A stretch of DNA of 48,874 nucleotides from Bacteroidaceae bacterium (GTDB lineage Bacteria > Bacteroidota > Bacteroidia > Bacteroidales > Bacteroidaceae). The notes beneath the pieces are model-generated. The model was given only the letters and a program-made list of their open reading frames with translations. It was not told the DNA's origin and searched no databases. Where the stretch lies: NCBI GenBank assembly GCA_024401275.1, contig JAKSLJ010000024.1:1-48874 (forward strand). Reading direction: 5' to 3'. Numbering within the stretch: position 1 is the stretch's first letter; every line of letters starts with the position of its first letter. The position numbers and the translations under genes are program-made. Shown here one piece after another: positions 39,551 through 47,894 of this stretch.

Positions 39551-40846
39551 ATGATGAACATCGAAGAACTTTACAAGATTTATCTTGAAAATCCTAATAT
39601 AACAACCGACAGCCGCAACTGCCCGCCTAATTCTATCTTCTTCGGCATAAAGGGCGAGCGTTTTGACGGCACTAAGTTTGGCGATGCTGCTCTCCAGAAT
39701 GGAGCTGCATACGCTGTTACTGAAGGCGATACTTTGAAGACTCTGCAGGATTTGGCTAACTACCATATGAAGCAGATGAAAGCAAAGGGCTTGAAGGTTA
39801 TCGGCATTACCGGCACTAACGGCAAGACTACGACCAAGGAACTCGTCTCGACTGTGCTTCAGAAGAAGTTTAATGTGCTTTATACTCAAGGCAATTTCAA
39901 TAACCATCTTGGTGTGCCGTTGACCATTCTCCGCATTCGCGATGAGCATGAGATAGCTGTCATCGAGATGGGAGCAAATCATCCTGGCGAGATTCGCGAC
40001 CTTGTGAACATTGCAGAACCTTCGTGGGGCTTGATCACTTCCGTCGGTCGTGCGCATCTTGAAGGTTTCGGCAGCTTTGAAGGCGTCATTAAGACAAAGG
40101 GTGAGCTCTACGATTACCTTCGCGCTCACGGCGGAAAGGTCTTCCTCAATAAGGAAAACGAATATCTCGTTCCAATAGCAGAAGGCATGGAGCAGATTCC
40201 ATATGTTACCGGTGGGGTTATTGATAATGCAGAATGCAGAATGCAGAATGCTGAATCAAATACCGCGCAGCCAAATTCTGCATCCAGCATTCTGCATTCT
40301 GCATTAGTGAAGTTCCACTATAGCGTTTCTCCTGATGCAACAGAATATGTGCAGACACAACTTATCGGCAACTACAACATTGTGAATCTCCTTGCAGCAG
40401 TTACTGTAGGCAACTATTTCGGAGTAAGCTGTGAGGATATAAATGCCGCTCTCTCTGAATATACTCCTACTAACAATCGTTCGCAGCTGATGAAGACGGA
40501 GAAGAATACTCTCATCGTTGACGCATACAATGCTAATCCTACTTCAATGGCTGCTGCCCTTGACAATTTCCAGACTATTCCTTCTGAGCAAGAAAAGATG
40601 GTTATCCTCGGCGGAATGGGCGAACTTGGACCTGGTTCAGACGAGGAACATCAGAAGATTCGCGAGAAAATTCAGGAGATTGGCGTTAAGCATGTCTGGC
40701 TTGTTGGCAAGCAGTGGGGCAAGTACGATTTCGAGACCGTTGACGAAGTCATCGCACATCTGCAATTAGAACCGCTTGAGAATAAGCTTATCCTCGTGAA
40801 AGGCTCTAACTCACAGAAGTTGTTCAAACTTCCTGAACATTTGTAG
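39551..40846 (+). CDS. murF: UDP-N-acetylmuramoyl-tripeptide-D-alanyl-D-alanine ligase
   Basis: MurF adds D-Ala-D-Ala to the UDP-MurNAc-tripeptide in peptidoglycan synthesis. The 431-residue protein has an N-terminal substrate domain (TTDSRNCPPNSIFFGIKG), the ATP motif GITGTNGKTTTKELVS (about residue 85-100), FNNHLGVPLTILR, EMGANHPGEI and the C-terminal DAYNANPTSM. About 28 residues (DNAECRMQNAESNTAQ then PNSASSILHSAL) in the middle are encoded by a palindromic AATGCAGAATGC repeat inserted in frame. They would form a surface loop. Two start codons 3 bases apart (39551, 39554) are possible. Confidence 0.94.
   Translation: MMNIEELYKIYLENPNITTDSRNCPPNSIFFGIKGERFDGTKFGDAALQNGAAYAVTEGDTLKTLQDLANYHMKQMKAKGLKVIGITGTNGKTTTKELVSTVLQKKFNVLYTQGNFNNHLGVPLTILRIRDEHEIAVIEMGANHPGEIRDLVNIAEPSWGLITSVGRAHLEGFGSFEGVIKTKGELYDYLRAHGGKVFLNKENEYLVPIAEGMEQIPYVTGGVIDNAECRMQNAESNTAQPNSASSILHSALVKFHYSVSPDATEYVQTQLIGNYNIVNLLAAVTVGNYFGVSCEDINAALSEYTPTNNRSQLMKTEKNTLIVDAYNANPTSMAAALDNFQTIPSEQEKMVILGGMGELGPGSDEEHQKIREKIQEIGVKHVWLVGKQWGKYDFETVDEVIAHLQLEPLENKLILVKGSNSQKLFKLPEHL
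40226..40305. repeat. In-frame palindromic repeat inside murF
   Basis: The left arm 40226-40256 is four tandem AATGCAG/AATGCTG words; the right arm 40275-40305 is their complement (ATTCTGCATT words). The central ~18 nt (CAAATACCGCGCAGCCAA) form the loop. The insert keeps the murF frame open. Confidence 0.88.
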
Positions 40847-40911
40847 AAAAGATTTAAGCGAGGAACTCCAATTGAAAAAAAGTATTTGCAAGGAGCTCCA
40901 ATCTGATAAAT

Positions 40912-40985
40912 GTAGGGCGAGGATTTCCGAGCCGTTTCAATAAGCAAATATTATGCTTGCAAACGGTTCGGAAATCTTCGCCCTA
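40912..40985. repeat. GTAGGGCGAGG hairpin, copy 3
   Basis: Left arm GTAGGGCGAGGATTTCCGAG, right arm TTCGGAAATCTTCGCCCTA, with a loop containing a second small stem (AAGCAAAT / ATGCTTGC). It sits between the convergent murF and porin genes. Just before it, two AGGARCTCCAAT words (40861, 40891) are 30 bp apart. Confidence 0.85.
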
Positions 40986-40998
40986 ACTTTTTCCTTCT

Positions 40999-41646
40999 TT
41001 AGAACTGATAGCCTAATGTGATTCCCAAAGACAGGTTAGTACTTACTCCTGGGAAAATTGAAGCAATGGCACCTATCAATCCCGCCTGTGGGTCATAGAT
41101 GCGCTTGAAACCGCATTCGGCATTTAATCCAACAATGTAGTGATCATTGAAGATTGCCTCTGCTCCAATGGTCATACCATAGTCGAGGCGGCTAACGTAT
41201 CGTTTTCCCTTTCCGAAAGCATCGCAAGAAGTTTCGGTTTTTATTCCTTGTTCTGTCGTCGTCGTTTGGGTAGTTCCGCCAATTCCGTACGCAGCGTATA
41301 ATCCAGGTAGCACATTGTATTTGACTTTTCCATTTTCGCTTTCATATACCTTTATTCCAAGTCGTACAGGGATAGTGATGAAATGCGCCTGTGTGTCAAT
41401 CTCGCTATCCTTCACACTTCCGTCAAGAAAATGTTCAGCTTCTTCTTCTGTGGGTCTGTGGCGTAGTTGCCAATATGCACCTGGCACAATGCTTAGCTGA
41501 TCAGAAATGGGGATGTCAATGTCGGCACCTGCCCTGATGCCGAGGCTGAGATTAACCTCTGGACCAACGATTGCTGATACTTTTACTTGTGCATTTGCTG
41601 CAAGTGATGCAATTGCCATAATTGCTGTAAATACTATTCTTTTCAT
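40999..41646 (-). CDS. Outer-membrane beta-barrel protein (porin-like)
   Basis: The 215-residue product has a signal peptide (MKRIVFTAIMAIASLAANAQ) and alternating hydrophobic strands ending in LGITLGYQF with the terminal Phe of outer-membrane proteins. Strand pairs such as VKVSAIVGPEVNLSLGI and YGMTIGAEAIFNDHYIVGLN suggest an eight-stranded barrel. No pore or enzyme motif was recognised, so the role is unknown. It is convergent with murF. Confidence 0.85.
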   Translation of the reverse strand: MKRIVFTAIMAIASLAANAQVKVSAIVGPEVNLSLGIRAGADIDIPISDQLSIVPGAYWQLRHRPTEEEAEHFLDGSVKDSEIDTQAHFITIPVRLGIKVYESENGKVKYNVLPGLYAAYGIGGTTQTTTTEQGIKTETSCDAFGKGKRYVSRLDYGMTIGAEAIFNDHYIVGLNAECGFKRIYDPQAGLIGAIASIFPGVSTNLSLGITLGYQF

Positions 41647-41757
41647 ATTCTTTACTTTTGACTACCGAATACTTCTTGCATGTTCTCATTCTTTATTATT
41701 CTGCCGAACTATATGATGTTTGCAGAGTAAACATACAAGAAGGAAGTGGGAATAAAA

Positions 41758-41788
41758 AGGCGAGTATCATTGTGGTTGATACTCGCCT
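41758..41788. terminator. Terminator of yebC, probably bidirectional
   Basis: A 12-bp perfect stem AGGCGAGTATCA / TGATACTCGCCT with a 7-nt loop. On the minus strand it is followed by TTTTTATT, which gives an intrinsic terminator 20 nt after the yebC stop. Confidence 0.85.
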
Positions 41789-41807
41789 TTGGATGAAAAA
41801 TTTCTTT

Positions 41808-42542
41808 TTATTCCTCGGCAGGCTTGAGGTTTGTGTAAACGTTCTGAACGTCATCAAAGTCCTCGAGCTTCTCAACCATCTTGTCGATAGTAGCGCGCTG
41901 CTCTTCGTTAAGGTCGCCCTTGAGGTCGTTAGGGATGTAAGTGAACTCACCACCGATGTCCTCAAAGCCCTTGTCCTCAAGGAACTTCTGGATAGCTGCG
42001 TAGCTCTTAGGATCACCGTAGATAGTGATTGTGCCTTCTTCCTCATCCTCGTCGTATTCGTCTTCTGCGTTAACATCGATGAGTTCGAGAACGAGTTCGT
42101 CCATGTCGAGTTCAGCAGGCTTCTTGAAAGTGAACACGCACTTGTGGTCGAAGAGGAACGAGAGTGAACCTGTAGTACCGAGAGTACCTGAGAACTTGTT
42201 GAAGACTGAGCGTACGTCACCTACAGTACGAGTGGTGTTGTCAGTAAGAGTGTCCACGAAGATAGCGATTCCGTGAGGTCCGTATCCTTCGTAAGTAACT
42301 GACTTGTAGTCGCTCTGGTCCTTACCCATTGCGTTCTTGATAGCGCGCTCAATGTTATCCTTAGGCATGTTCTCACGCTTACAAGTAGCGATAACAGAAC
42401 GGAGTGCTGGGTTTGTGTCAGCGTCTGGACCGCCAGCCTTAACAGCGATGGCAATCTGCTTGCCAAGACGAGTAAATGTTTTTGCCATGTGGCCCCAACG
42501 CTTGAGCTTGGTGGCCTTACGATATTCAAATGCTCTTCCCAT
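41808..42542 (-). CDS. yebC: YebC/PmpR-family DNA-binding regulator
   Basis: The 244-residue protein starts MGRAFEYRKATKLKRWGHMA and continues with FTRLGKQIAIAVKAGGPDAD, TNPALRSVIATCKRENMPKD and the YEGYGPHGIAIFVDTLTDN block, all diagnostic for the YebC family. Members were described as transcription regulators (PmpR), and some recent work links YebC-type proteins to relief of ribosome stalling at prolines. A CCCAGCGG/CCGCTGGG hairpin lies in the leader, and an intrinsic terminator follows the gene. Confidence 0.95.
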   Translation of the reverse strand: MGRAFEYRKATKLKRWGHMAKTFTRLGKQIAIAVKAGGPDADTNPALRSVIATCKRENMPKDNIERAIKNAMGKDQSDYKSVTYEGYGPHGIAIFVDTLTDNTTRTVGDVRSVFNKFSGTLGTTGSLSFLFDHKCVFTFKKPAELDMDELVLELIDVNAEDEYDEDEEEGTITIYGDPKSYAAIQKFLEDKGFEDIGGEFTYIPNDLKGDLNEEQRATIDKMVEKLEDFDDVQNVYTNLKPAEE

Positions 42543-42581
42543 ATTTGGTTTTAAGTTTTTAGTTTTCGGTTTATGGTGAGA

Positions 42582-42601
42582 CCCAGCGGAAAACCGCTGG
42601 G
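42582..42601 (-). repeat. Leader hairpin of yebC
   Basis: CCCAGCGG / CCGCTGGG with a TTTT loop on the minus strand, about 40 nt before the start codon. The gap separates pheT (upstream) from yebC. Confidence 0.65.
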
Positions 42602-42631
42602 CATAGTCTTGTTTAGCGAGAAATGATGACT

Positions 42632-45103
42632 TTAGCGTAGCTCTGCGTTGAGCTGCTTAGTTAAATTCGCGATGAGTTTCTTCATGATGGCGTCAATCTG
42701 CTTGTCGTTCATTGTCTTCTCTATGTCCTGGAGGATGAAGTTGACAGCGTATGACTTCTTGCCTTCTGGGAGGTTCTTGCCTTCATAGACGTCGAAGAGT
42801 TCTACGCTCTTGAGGAGCTTCTTCTCTGTCTGCTTTGCAATCTGCTCAATCTGTGAGAACTCGATGTTCTTGTCGAGAAGCAGAGCGAGGTCGCGAGAAA
42901 CGGCTGGGAACTTTGATGCCTCCTTGAACTGAAGCTTTGCAGAGAGTGCGAGCTTTGTGAGGGCGTTCCAGTTGATGTCGGCGTAGAACACTGGCTGCTC
43001 GATGCCGAACTTCTTCAACTGCTTGCCTGCAACGATACCCATCTGTGCGATGACCTTGCCGCCACGGTTCTCAATATTGAGAGACTTCGCGAAGATGTTG
43101 TTCTGACCTTGCTTTACAACGAGTGCACCGCCAATCTGTACGCCGAGGCGAGCGAAGACGTTCTGGACATTTGCCTTGAGCTCATAGAATGTAGCTTCTT
43201 CGTCGGCATGTGCCCAAGAGCCCTGGACACGCTTACCTGAGATCCACATGCCGAGGTGCTGCTCTTCCTGGTAGCCACGCTGAGGATTATCCTCTGTCTG
43301 ACGCTCCTTATTAAATGTATATGTGTTACCAAACTCGAAGATATGGAGGTTTGGCATCTTGCGGTTTACATTGTGGGCGATGGTCTCAAGACCACCGAAG
43401 AGCAATGTCTGACGCATGAAAGCGAGGTCGTTGCTGAGAGGGTTCATGATGCGAACGCTCTGCTCTGCCGGATACTCGTTGAGCTCTGCACCTTCGTAGT
43501 AAGCGAGCTTTGTGAGAGAGTTGTTCATGATCTCGTTGAAGCCAGCACCGATGAGCTGCTCCGAAACGAGGTTCTGCATCTTGTGCTTCTCGTCCTCAGC
43601 GCCCTTGATGACGAGTGAAGACTTGAGGGAAGTAGGAATCTCAACATTATTGTAGCCGTAGATGCGGAGGATGTCTTCCACAACATCGCAAGGACGCTGA
43701 ACGTCAACGCGATAAGCAGGAACCTCAAGCTTCAAGCCTTCAGCAGTTTCCTCCACGATCTTCATCTCAAGCGAAGTGACGATGCTCTTGACTGTCTCTG
43801 CAGGAATAACCTTACCGATGAGGTTGTTCACATAGTCGTACTTGAGGTCAACAGAGAAATCCTTTATTGGCTCTGGATAGACATCCACGATTTCCATTGA
43901 AACCTTTGCGCCAGCGAGTTCCTTAGCCATGAGAGCAGCCTGCTGGAGAGCATAGATTGTGCCATTAGGGTCGATACCGCGCTCGAAACGGAAGGAAGCG
44001 TCAGTAGAAAGACCATGACGACGAGCCGACTTGCGAATCCATGTTGGATGGAAATAAGCCGACTCAAGGACTACGTTCTTTGTTGTGTCGTATGTGCCGG
44101 AACCCTTGCCGCCGAATACGCCTGCGATACACATTGCGTCGTTGACGTTGCAGATAGCGAGGTCGCGGTCAGAAAGCTTGTGCTCCTCGCCGTCGAGAGT
44201 GACGAAAGGAGTGCCTTCCGGCATTGTCTTAACGATGATCTCATGGCCGTCAACCATGTCTGCGTCGAAGCAGTGGAGAGGCTGACCGTAAGCCATCATG
44301 ATATAGTTTGTGATGTCAACGATGTTGTTTATAGGACGAAGACCGATGACATTCAAGCGGTTCTTCAACCATTCTGGCGACTCCTTGACCTCACAATCGG
44401 TAAGGCTGACACAAGCATAGCGCTTGCAAGCCTCTGTGTTCTCGATAGTTACCTTTACAGGAAGGTCGTTGTTGTCAACCTTGAAGTCGTCGCAAGAAGG
44501 GCGATGGAGCTTAGTCTCATAGCCGTTCTGAACGAGCCAAGCGTAGAGGTCGCGAGCAACACCCCAATGAGAGATGGCATCAGCGCGGTTTGCAGTGATG
44601 TCAACCTCAATGATGTAGTCGCTCTCAAGGTTGTAATACTCAGCAGCAGGTGTGCCGACAACTGCGTCTTCTGGGAGAACGATGATTCCGTCGTGGCTTG
44701 TGCCAACGCCGATTTCATCCTCAGCGCAAATCATACCGCAGCTCTCCACGCCACGAAGCTTTGACTTCTTGATGGTAAACTCCTTGTCGCCATCATAGAG
44801 CTTGCAGCCAAGAGCGGCAACGATAACCTTCTGACCAGCGGCAACATTAGGAGCACCACAGACAATTTGCTGTGGTTCGCCCTGGCCGAGGTCAACGGTA
44901 GTGATGTGCATGTGGTCTGAGTTAGGATGTACTTCGCAAGTAAGTACCTGGCCAACATACAAACCTTTCAGACCGCCTTTTATAGTCTGGACTTCTTCAA
45001 CGCCGCCAACTTCCAAGCCGCCTGATGTGAGAGCTGCTGCTACCTCATCTGGCGAGAGCGAGAAATCAACGTAGTCTTTAAGCCATTTGTAGGAAATGTT
45101 CAT
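42632..45103 (-). CDS. pheT: Phenylalanyl-tRNA synthetase beta subunit
   Basis: PheT pairs with PheS to charge tRNA-Phe. The 823-residue protein has an N-terminal tRNA-binding (EMAP-like) domain at about 40-150 (GQVLTCEVHPNSDHMHITTV), the B3/B4 editing domain at about 210-385 (NIVDITNYIMMAYGQPLHCF), the B5 domain and the catalytic-like core (EFGNTYTF). A C-terminal ferredoxin-like anticodon-binding domain follows (about 730-823, FPAVSRDLALLLDKNIEFSQ). Length is typical for Bacteroidales. A leader hairpin lies at 45128-45147. Confidence 0.97.
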   Translation of the reverse strand: MNISYKWLKDYVDFSLSPDEVAAALTSGGLEVGGVEEVQTIKGGLKGLYVGQVLTCEVHPNSDHMHITTVDLGQGEPQQIVCGAPNVAAGQKVIVAALGCKLYDGDKEFTIKKSKLRGVESCGMICAEDEIGVGTSHDGIIVLPEDAVVGTPAAEYYNLESDYIIEVDITANRADAISHWGVARDLYAWLVQNGYETKLHRPSCDDFKVDNNDLPVKVTIENTEACKRYACVSLTDCEVKESPEWLKNRLNVIGLRPINNIVDITNYIMMAYGQPLHCFDADMVDGHEIIVKTMPEGTPFVTLDGEEHKLSDRDLAICNVNDAMCIAGVFGGKGSGTYDTTKNVVLESAYFHPTWIRKSARRHGLSTDASFRFERGIDPNGTIYALQQAALMAKELAGAKVSMEIVDVYPEPIKDFSVDLKYDYVNNLIGKVIPAETVKSIVTSLEMKIVEETAEGLKLEVPAYRVDVQRPCDVVEDILRIYGYNNVEIPTSLKSSLVIKGAEDEKHKMQNLVSEQLIGAGFNEIMNNSLTKLAYYEGAELNEYPAEQSVRIMNPLSNDLAFMRQTLLFGGLETIAHNVNRKMPNLHIFEFGNTYTFNKERQTEDNPQRGYQEEQHLGMWISGKRVQGSWAHADEEATFYELKANVQNVFARLGVQIGGALVVKQGQNNIFAKSLNIENRGGKVIAQMGIVAGKQLKKFGIEQPVFYADINWNALTKLALSAKLQFKEASKFPAVSRDLALLLDKNIEFSQIEQIAKQTEKKLLKSVELFDVYEGKNLPEGKKSYAVNFILQDIEKTMNDKQIDAIMKKLIANLTKQLNAELR

Positions 45104-45127
45104 ATAGTAGTTTTGATTTTATTATAA

Positions 45128-45147
45128 AGCCCCGCGGATACCCGCGG
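45128..45147 (-). repeat. Leader hairpin of pheT
   Basis: CCCCGCGG / CCGCGGGG with a GTAT loop on the minus strand, about 25 nt before the ATG. It has the same size as the hairpins before yebC, coaD, ybeY and the AraC-type gene, with a different stem sequence. No T-box or Phe leader peptide was found. Confidence 0.65.
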
Positions 45148-45206
45148 GGAACAGTCGCTTATTGTCAAATATTCTCGACGTTATTTTCTGCTTGTTTTAA
45201 TATCGC

Positions 45207-46394
45207 TTATTCGCCGATAGTACAGATAGAAACACGGTTCCAATCGTTCTCTTCGAACATGTTACCAATACCCTGACCGCCAGCAACGATACGGCTTGCA
45301 GGAATACCGTACTTGTTTACGAGCATATCCTTAACTGCCTTTGCACGATCGTTTGCGAGACGGATGTTTACATCTTCTGGACCATCCTGTGAAGCATAAC
45401 CGTTGATAACGATTGTTGCCTCAACATGATTCTTGAGGTATGTAGCGATACGCTCTACATTAGGCTGCTGAGAAGGCTCGATAACTGTAGAGTTTACTGC
45501 GAAGTTTACAGTGCTTTCAAGAGTCTTCTTGCCAGTGATAACCTTTGTTCCACGAGCTTCACACTCTGCGAGTGAGTTCTTGAGGCGAGCATTCTCTGCC
45601 ATGAGTTCGTCGTTCTGTCTCTCAAGACGAGCCTTAGCGTCAGCTGCAACCTTGAGACGAGCATTGAGAGCGTTGAGAGCGTCCTGCTCCATTACTGCAA
45701 CTACAGTCTGGTAGCGCTTGCCGTTGCTGCTCTTGAAGTGGTAAGTAATACCAGCAGTAACTTCGCCCATGAGGTTGCGCTTGTCAAGTTCTGCGTTGTG
45801 GATTTCGCCGTTGTGGATGAGGTCGAAAACTGCTGCAGGCTTGAGAGAAATAGTCCATTCCTTCTCAGAACCGAAGTTGAAGTTGAAGTTGAGGCCGAAC
45901 TTCGCAGCTACAGTATTGTAGTCCATACCTCCATCCTTGTTAAATATATAACGGTACCAGCCACCACCGGCTACGGCTTCGATGTCAACAGGATTCTTAG
46001 TTCCGTTCCACTGACCAAGGAGGTTGAGAATGTTGAAACGGTTGAGGAGAGAAACTGAGCAGTAGTCAAACATAGTTGAGCTCTTGCTTGTTATAGTTCC
46101 TGCAGGAGAAGTACTCTTCATATCACGACACCATGAAGAAGTGTTGATGCCCCAGTTGCTTTCAAGTGTAAGACCATAGTTTGGAGTGAATTCCTTATTG
46201 ATTGCGAGACCGACAACTCCGCGGCTGTTAGGGAAAACAGGGAGTTTGCCGCCGAGAGGGGCGTTTGCGCCACCCTGGAGAGTAATGCTCCAGTTGTCAG
46301 TGAGCTGTGTGCCACTTATTGAAATTTCTTGTTGTGCGTTAGCCTGAGCAGCGATGGAGAGAGCTGCAATTGCTGATAAAAGAACTTTTCTCAT
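45207..46394 (-). CDS. OmpA-family outer-membrane protein
   Basis: The 395-residue protein has a signal peptide (MRKVLLSAIAALSIAAQANA), an N-terminal beta-barrel (about 30-225), a coiled-coil segment (about 235-275, DALNALNARLKVAADAKARL) and a C-terminal OmpA-like peptidoglycan-binding domain. The latter has VNGYASQDGPEDVNIRLAND type motifs (about 285-395). It links the outer membrane to the cell wall, as a major OmpA-type porin of Prevotella/Bacteroides. A good promoter precedes it. Confidence 0.94.
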   Translation of the reverse strand: MRKVLLSAIAALSIAAQANAQQEISISGTQLTDNWSITLQGGANAPLGGKLPVFPNSRGVVGLAINKEFTPNYGLTLESNWGINTSSWCRDMKSTSPAGTITSKSSTMFDYCSVSLLNRFNILNLLGQWNGTKNPVDIEAVAGGGWYRYIFNKDGGMDYNTVAAKFGLNFNFNFGSEKEWTISLKPAAVFDLIHNGEIHNAELDKRNLMGEVTAGITYHFKSSNGKRYQTVVAVMEQDALNALNARLKVAADAKARLERQNDELMAENARLKNSLAECEARGTKVITGKKTLESTVNFAVNSTVIEPSQQPNVERIATYLKNHVEATIVINGYASQDGPEDVNIRLANDRAKAVKDMLVNKYGIPASRIVAGGQGIGNMFEENDWNRVSICTIGE

Positions 46395-46463
46395 GATGTA
46401 ATTTTGTATTTAGTGTTTATTTATTTGCTCTGTCTGCTTGTTTATATTTCATATAAAACTCCG

Positions 46464-46495
46464 CAAAGTTAATGATTTTTTCGCTTTGTGGCAAA
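46464..46495 (-). promoter_or_regulatory. Promoter of the OmpA-type gene
   Basis: On the minus strand TTTG (46492-46495), a 20-nt spacer and TAACTTTG (46464-46471). The leader is about 65 nt. Confidence 0.75.
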
Positions 46496-46532
46496 TATTG
46501 ATAGAAAAAGATGCAATAATCTTGCGATATAA

Positions 46533-47798
46533 CTATTTATTTTCGCTCTTTATGTACTTTTTCCCCTCTTTTATTACTATTCCACGATGCTTTTCATTAA
46601 TGTTTTGCCCAAGTAAGTTGTAGAGTTTTTTGCATGAAGATCTCGATTCTTCGGCATTTTTGATTGCAAGCTGTTCGTCGGTGAGGAATGTCTTTAGAGT
46701 AGATAAAGCCTTGTTCGCTCTGCCTGTCTGATTGTCAAAAAGTCCTGCGTTGTACCAGTTGTCGGTAACGCGTTTTGTGTTCCAATCAAGTCCAAATTCA
46801 TTGGATTCCATAGACCACCAGAAAAGCCCGATGACGCTTTCGTGAGTCTTAAGCTTTTCGATTAAATCTGCTGTGAACTGGTTTTGTCCGTCATCGGAAA
46901 TAGGCCAAGTGGATGAGTAGTCGTAGCTTACATCACTTGGTTGCCAATGGTGGTAATAACCAGTCTCTACAATCATGATCTTTTTGTCCGCAAAGTCTCG
47001 CTCCATTTTCTTGATGGCAATGTCAAGTTGCGTGAGGTCTTTGTGCCAGTAAGGATAGTAACTCAAGCCCACAATGTCGTAATCAACACCCGCAGTATTC
47101 ATGTCGCTGTAAAAGTTGCCCAGATAAGTTGTGTTAGGAACACGCTCTGTGTGAAGGATAATCTTTGCTCGTGGACATTCTTCACGACAAGCTTTTATGG
47201 CATTTTTCAGTAGGGTGGTAAAGCGCTCGCGATTGCTTTCCTGTCCGGCGTAATACTTCTTGTATGAGCCGCCTTCTGCGCCCCAAAGCATGCCGTAACT
47301 TATTTCGTTGCCAGGCTGAATGAAGTCTGGTGTGGCTCCAACCTCATTTAATTTTGACAGACAGTCTTTAGTGTAGTCGTAAATCTTTGTATATAACTCA
47401 TTATCAGAGAGTGAGAGCCACTCCTTCGGTGTGAATTGCTTTGCTGGATCAGCCCATGAATCGCTGTAATGAAAGTCAAGTATTAGCGCAAAGCCATTGT
47501 CTTTTATGCGTTTTGCCAGTTTTATGACATAGTCTAGATCCTGGCAAACTCCTTGTCCTTTATCTGTTGTAGAGGCGTTGCTAGGGGTGACGAACAGCCT
47601 GACGCGCATGGCATTATGTCCGTTTTGCTTGAAGAAACTGAGCAAGTCGCCACAAGGATTTCCATTGTTGTCAAGATATTTTGCTCCATGCTCCTCATAT
47701 TTGGTGAGAAGAGAAATGTCGCCGCCCACAAAGTGCTGTGCCATTGTTGGCAGGAAAGAAGCCACTGCTAAGAAAAATGTGAGAATGTTTTTTTTCAT
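46533..47798 (-). CDS. GH53 endo-beta-1,4-galactanase, exported
   Basis: GH53 enzymes cut beta-1,4-galactan of plant arabinogalactan and pectin side chains. The 421-residue protein has a signal peptide (MKKNILTFFLAVASFLPTMA) and a TIM barrel with the acid/base Glu165 (FIQPGNEISYGMLW) and nucleophile Glu278 (IMIVETGYY). FVGGDISLLTKYEEHG and MRVRLF at the front are family hallmarks. The last ~30 residues (KLYNLLGQNINEKHRGIVI, then KEGKKYI) resemble the secretion/sorting-type C-terminal tails of Prevotella proteins. A TAACTTTG box at 47821-47828 (minus strand) could be the -7 element. Confidence 0.94.
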   Translation of the reverse strand: MKKNILTFFLAVASFLPTMAQHFVGGDISLLTKYEEHGAKYLDNNGNPCGDLLSFFKQNGHNAMRVRLFVTPSNASTTDKGQGVCQDLDYVIKLAKRIKDNGFALILDFHYSDSWADPAKQFTPKEWLSLSDNELYTKIYDYTKDCLSKLNEVGATPDFIQPGNEISYGMLWGAEGGSYKKYYAGQESNRERFTTLLKNAIKACREECPRAKIILHTERVPNTTYLGNFYSDMNTAGVDYDIVGLSYYPYWHKDLTQLDIAIKKMERDFADKKIMIVETGYYHHWQPSDVSYDYSSTWPISDDGQNQFTADLIEKLKTHESVIGLFWWSMESNEFGLDWNTKRVTDNWYNAGLFDNQTGRANKALSTLKTFLTDEQLAIKNAEESRSSCKKLYNLLGQNINEKHRGIVIKEGKKYIKSENK

Positions 47799-47820
47799 GA
47801 AAAGGGTGTTTTTATGGTGG

Positions 47821-47828
47821 CAAAGTTA
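47821..47828 (-). promoter_or_regulatory. -7 element of the GH53 gene
   Basis: TAACTTTG on the minus strand, 22 nt before the start codon. No clear -33 TTTG at standard spacing. Confidence 0.5.
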
Positions 47829-47845
47829 CGAAATAATAAAAAAAG

Positions 47846-47888
47846 AAAAGAAGGTTATGCGTAAAATCTGCATATAAAACCTTCTTTT
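47846..47888 (-). terminator. Terminator of the thiamine pyrophosphokinase gene
   Basis: An 11-bp stem AAAAGAAGGTT / AACCTTCTTTT encloses a smaller ATGC/GCAT stem. On the minus strand it is followed by CTTTTTTTATTATT. It lies 6 nt after the stop codon. Confidence 0.8.
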
Positions 47889-47894
47889 CATAAA

